Origin: Porticoccaceae bacterium UBA4026
GTDB taxonomy: Bacteria; Pseudomonadota; Gammaproteobacteria; Pseudomonadales; Porticoccaceae
Assembly: GCA_002382445.1 (NCBI GenBank)
Contig: DGAQ01000024.1
Coordinates: 35,083-99,082, forward strand
Reading direction: 5' to 3'
DNA length: 64,000 nt
Position 1 is the stretch's first letter; every line of letters starts with the position of its first letter. Position numbers and translations under genes: made by a program. The notes beneath the pieces are model-generated. The model searched no databases and had not been told where the DNA came from. It saw only the letters and a list, made by a program, of their open reading frames with translations. This document shows, piece after piece, positions 62,452 to 64,000 of the stretch.

Positions 62452-62808
62452 CGTCGATTAATAATGTGAACCATAAGTTGTTCTTTCTCAAAAGAAAAGA
62501 TATGGCAAACATTAGTTCAAAATAACTGCTTTTTTTAGATAAAGGAGTCGGCTAAAAACACGCAGACTTGAACTGCGGACCCCTTGCCGTTGCGCAGTCG
62601 CGATCCATTGAGCAACAAAGGAATGACAAGAGTGTTATAACTCAAAACATCTTTAGCTTAAACCTAGTCTGTAAACTAAGAAAATTGCATCCTAAAATAA
62701 CGTCGCATTTAGATCATATTACGTTTGATTTTCAAGCAAAAGAACAACAACTGAGATATTCATTGGCAGATGTATAACCTCTTGGTAGAATGCCCCCATC
62801 ACGTGCCT
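62452..62808. other. Non-coding stretch with a decayed tRNA fragment
   Basis: 357 bases between the sulfotransferase and tRNA-Val. Apart from the tRNA-like fragment at 62554-62622 I see only AT-rich spacer. A 69-codon frame here (62568-62777) lies over the tRNA remnant, has no ribosome site or family likeness, and is not called. Confidence 0.5.
62554..62622 (-). pseudogene. Degenerate tRNA fragment
   Basis: On the minus strand the segment ends in a perfect T arm, CGCAG-TTCAAGT-CTGCG (plus 62561-62577), with the usual TTCRANY loop. Before it is a D-arm-like GCTCAATGGATCGCGAC as in Arg or similar tRNAs. But no five-pair anticodon stem and no acceptor stem can be drawn in either spacing I tried, so it is not a working tRNA. 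It is probably a remnant of tRNA duplication or integration. Confidence 0.5.
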
Positions 62809-62882
62809 GGGAGCATAACTCAGCTGGTTAGAGTGCCATCATGACATGGTGGAAGTCGTTGGTTCGAATCCAACTGTTCCCA
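62809..62882 (+). tRNA. tRNA-Val (GAC anticodon)
   Basis: 74-base cloverleaf: acceptor GGGAGCA/TGTTCCC (one G-T pair), D stem ACTC/GAGT, anticodon stem CCATC/GGTGG with loop ATGACAT (anticodon GAC), variable loop AAGTC, T stem GTTGG/CCAAC with loop TTCGAAT, discriminator A. CCA is not encoded. It resembles E. coli tRNA-Val(GAC) in the anticodon and T arms. Flanking DNA on both sides is non-core, so it may be an integration site. Confidence 0.95.
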
Positions 62883-63063
62883 CGTGATTTAAGTCTTCTC
62901 TCTCTTCATTTCACCAAGACGCGTAATCCGACAGGTCAAAATTTTCGTTACTCTGTTGTTAAAAGCTCTCACACAGCAATCATAAACTAGAAGCCCAGCC
63001 TAAAAATGATGATTACCAAGCTGTGAATTAAGCAAACTTTATAGTCCTGCTTTCTTCCAGGCA

Positions 63064-63092
63064 TAAAAAAGCCTCTCAATGACCCGAGAGGC
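63064..63092 (-). terminator. Intrinsic terminator after the 247-residue gene
   Basis: Minus strand GCCTCTCGGGTCATTGAGAGGC followed by a T-run: a seven-pair stem GCCTCTC/GAGAGGC with loop GGGTCATT, then TTTTTT. It is 27 bases after the stop at 63119. Confidence 0.88.
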
Positions 63093-63118
63093 TTCAGTCA
63101 GTCTAGACCAAGTGTTAC

Positions 63119-63862
63119 TTACTCGTACTCGGATATAACTTTGTCTAATACAGAACCCTTTATGCTGGAGGATCTTTTCTCCCATCGAAGTAAAATATCT
63201 TTCTTTGCCGCAGCTACGTTAGCTTTACGCGCGGCCGCCTCTGGAGTATCAACCCACTGGTCTAACTCTACGTTATACACACTATCTTTCACACCAAGGG
63301 CACCCTTCTGCTTAGGTGGCTCAGTATTCTCTATAGCGTGAGCATGAAACTCCTTCCCTTCCTTAGAATCTTTCTCTAAGTCATTCATTACCTCCAACCA
63401 TGCTTTAAGCTGCGCAACAACCATATCGCATTTTATTAGCGCTCTTGAAACAGGCTCTCCATCTGTCTTATTACCCTCACCATCTGTCGCAGGAATCCAA
63501 GGCATAAACTTATTTCCACAAGGAATTCCAACCCAAACAAGCTCATCCTTACCGGGGGCACCCAAATTAGATTTGTGAACCTTCCAGCAGGCTGATGCCT
63601 TAGCAGTAACGTAAACACCATCTCTAACTTCAGGAACAGCTCTAGGGCTTAAATTACCATCAGAATCTATAAAGGCTGCTAGAGAAGTGTCATTTTCGAT
63701 CAATTCTTGCGGTTGAAATCTAAATTGTGCTTCATCAATACTTTTCGCGATAGAAGCCATAGTTCTAGCGTGAATACGCTCAAAAATAGGTAAGTGCTTA
63801 TCACTTGGCTTGGCCTTCTTTCGGCCTGGCGTTTGTTGTACTTCAGCAATCAACTCTAACAT
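63119..63862 (-). CDS. Unrecognised 247-residue protein next to tRNA-Val
   Basis: No family is recognised. The protein is charged and hydrophilic (start MLELIAEVQQTPGRKKAKPS), with no signal peptide or membrane helix. A glycine-rich stretch (GIPCGNKFMPWIPATDGEGN, near residues 112-131) is followed by basic, alanine-rich helices (TPEAAARKANVAAAKKDILL, near 208-227). AGGAGAAATGTGA just before the start gives a fair ribosome site, and a good terminator follows. Its upstream region (63863-64000) is strongly AT-rich. Phage or island origin is possible but unproven. Confidence 0.6.
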   Translation of the reverse strand: MLELIAEVQQTPGRKKAKPSDKHLPIFERIHARTMASIAKSIDEAQFRFQPQELIENDTSLAAFIDSDGNLSPRAVPEVRDGVYVTAKASACWKVHKSNLGAPGKDELVWVGIPCGNKFMPWIPATDGEGNKTDGEPVSRALIKCDMVVAQLKAWLEVMNDLEKDSKEGKEFHAHAIENTEPPKQKGALGVKDSVYNVELDQWVDTPEAAARKANVAAAKKDILLRWEKRSSSIKGSVLDKVISEYE

Positions 63863-64000
63863 TCACATTTCTCCTCTCATTAATTTAAATTTAGTCTACT
63901 ATATATTTATAATTATGTCTAATTCGGTATTTTTCTCTTGTTAAATTATAATTTTTTATATTGTTATTTTACTAATTTTGTTTTTTCTAACATTAACTAT
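63863..64000. other. AT-rich upstream region at window end
   Basis: 138 bases of strongly AT-biased sequence with several T-runs and TAATTT-type stretches. No ORF. It must hold the promoter of the unrecognised gene. Composition differs sharply from the rest of the window. Confidence 0.6.

Noticed and set aside
62554..62622. Functional minus-strand tRNA
   Set aside because: The T arm is perfect, but no anticodon stem or acceptor stem can be formed.
62568..62777. 69-codon frame before tRNA-Val
   Set aside because: It starts within the tRNA remnant and lacks a ribosome site or protein-like pattern.

Overview
The window looks like ordinary chromosomal DNA from a free-living, probably marine, gammaproteobacterium. 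I infer this from the gene orders hslU / DUF971 / ubiE-ubiJ-ubiB / hisI-hisE / tatABC and rpsT / murJ / ribF / ileS / lspA / fkpB / ispH, which are typical of the Pseudomonas-Cellvibrio-SAR92 part of the class. A HexR-type Entner-Doudoroff regulon, a thiamine-uptake TonB receptor under a TPP riboswitch and a histidine utilisation cluster fit the same picture. The species cannot be fixed from the sequence alone. No insertion sequence, CRISPR array, rRNA or integrase is present.

Layout. 1-8068: end of hslU, a DUF971 gene, ubiquinone genes ubiE-ubiJ-ubiB, histidine genes hisI-hisE, the Tat translocase tatA-tatB-tatC, an esterase, a YchJ-like protein and yajQ. 8154-12628 (minus): a thiamine acquisition operon under a TPP riboswitch, encoding a TonB receptor, a small thiamine-binding-type protein, a PnuC/PnuT transporter and an aminoglycoside-phosphotransferase-fold kinase, followed by msrB and a previously unlisted 56-residue membrane ORF. 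12770-19671: two secreted DUF885 peptidase-like proteins, a Tag-type glycosylase, a LysE exporter, a 50-residue ORF running into an XRE regulator, and a GDPD phosphodiesterase.

19787-32932 is the central carbon block: acs, the regulator hexR, gap-pyk, the operon edd-glk-eda-zwf-pgl and pgi. HexR-like palindromes lie in both control regions (hexR/gap and edd/pgi), so glucose breakdown to pyruvate, its NADPH branch and the glyceraldehyde-3-phosphate exit appear to be switched together. 32925-48220 is housekeeping: ispH-fkpB-lspA-ileS-ribF, murJ, rpsT, proB-obg-rpmA-rplU, pgeF-rluD, a bamD with an unusual C-terminal extension, and nadE.

48235-52748 (minus) is a minor-pilin operon (fimT, pilE, fimU, pilV, pilW, pilX types) with no pilY1 after it. 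PilV carries a cysteine-rich tail, and a perfect CRP-type site lies upstream of pilE. After an M19 dipeptidase, 54062-61699 holds a full histidine utilisation cluster (hutG, hutH, hutU, hutI, hutC, hutF) using the formimidoylglutamate deiminase plus formylglutamate amidohydrolase route, with HutC-type palindromes in both divergent promoter regions.

The last 2.2 kb change character: a lone sulfotransferase, a decayed tRNA fragment, an intact tRNA-Val(GAC), then an unrecognised 247-residue gene with its own terminator and a very AT-rich end. This may be the edge of a genomic island. The least explained items are the two small ORFs, the PilY1-less pilin operon with extended minor pilins, the BamD tail and the tRNA-proximal orphan.
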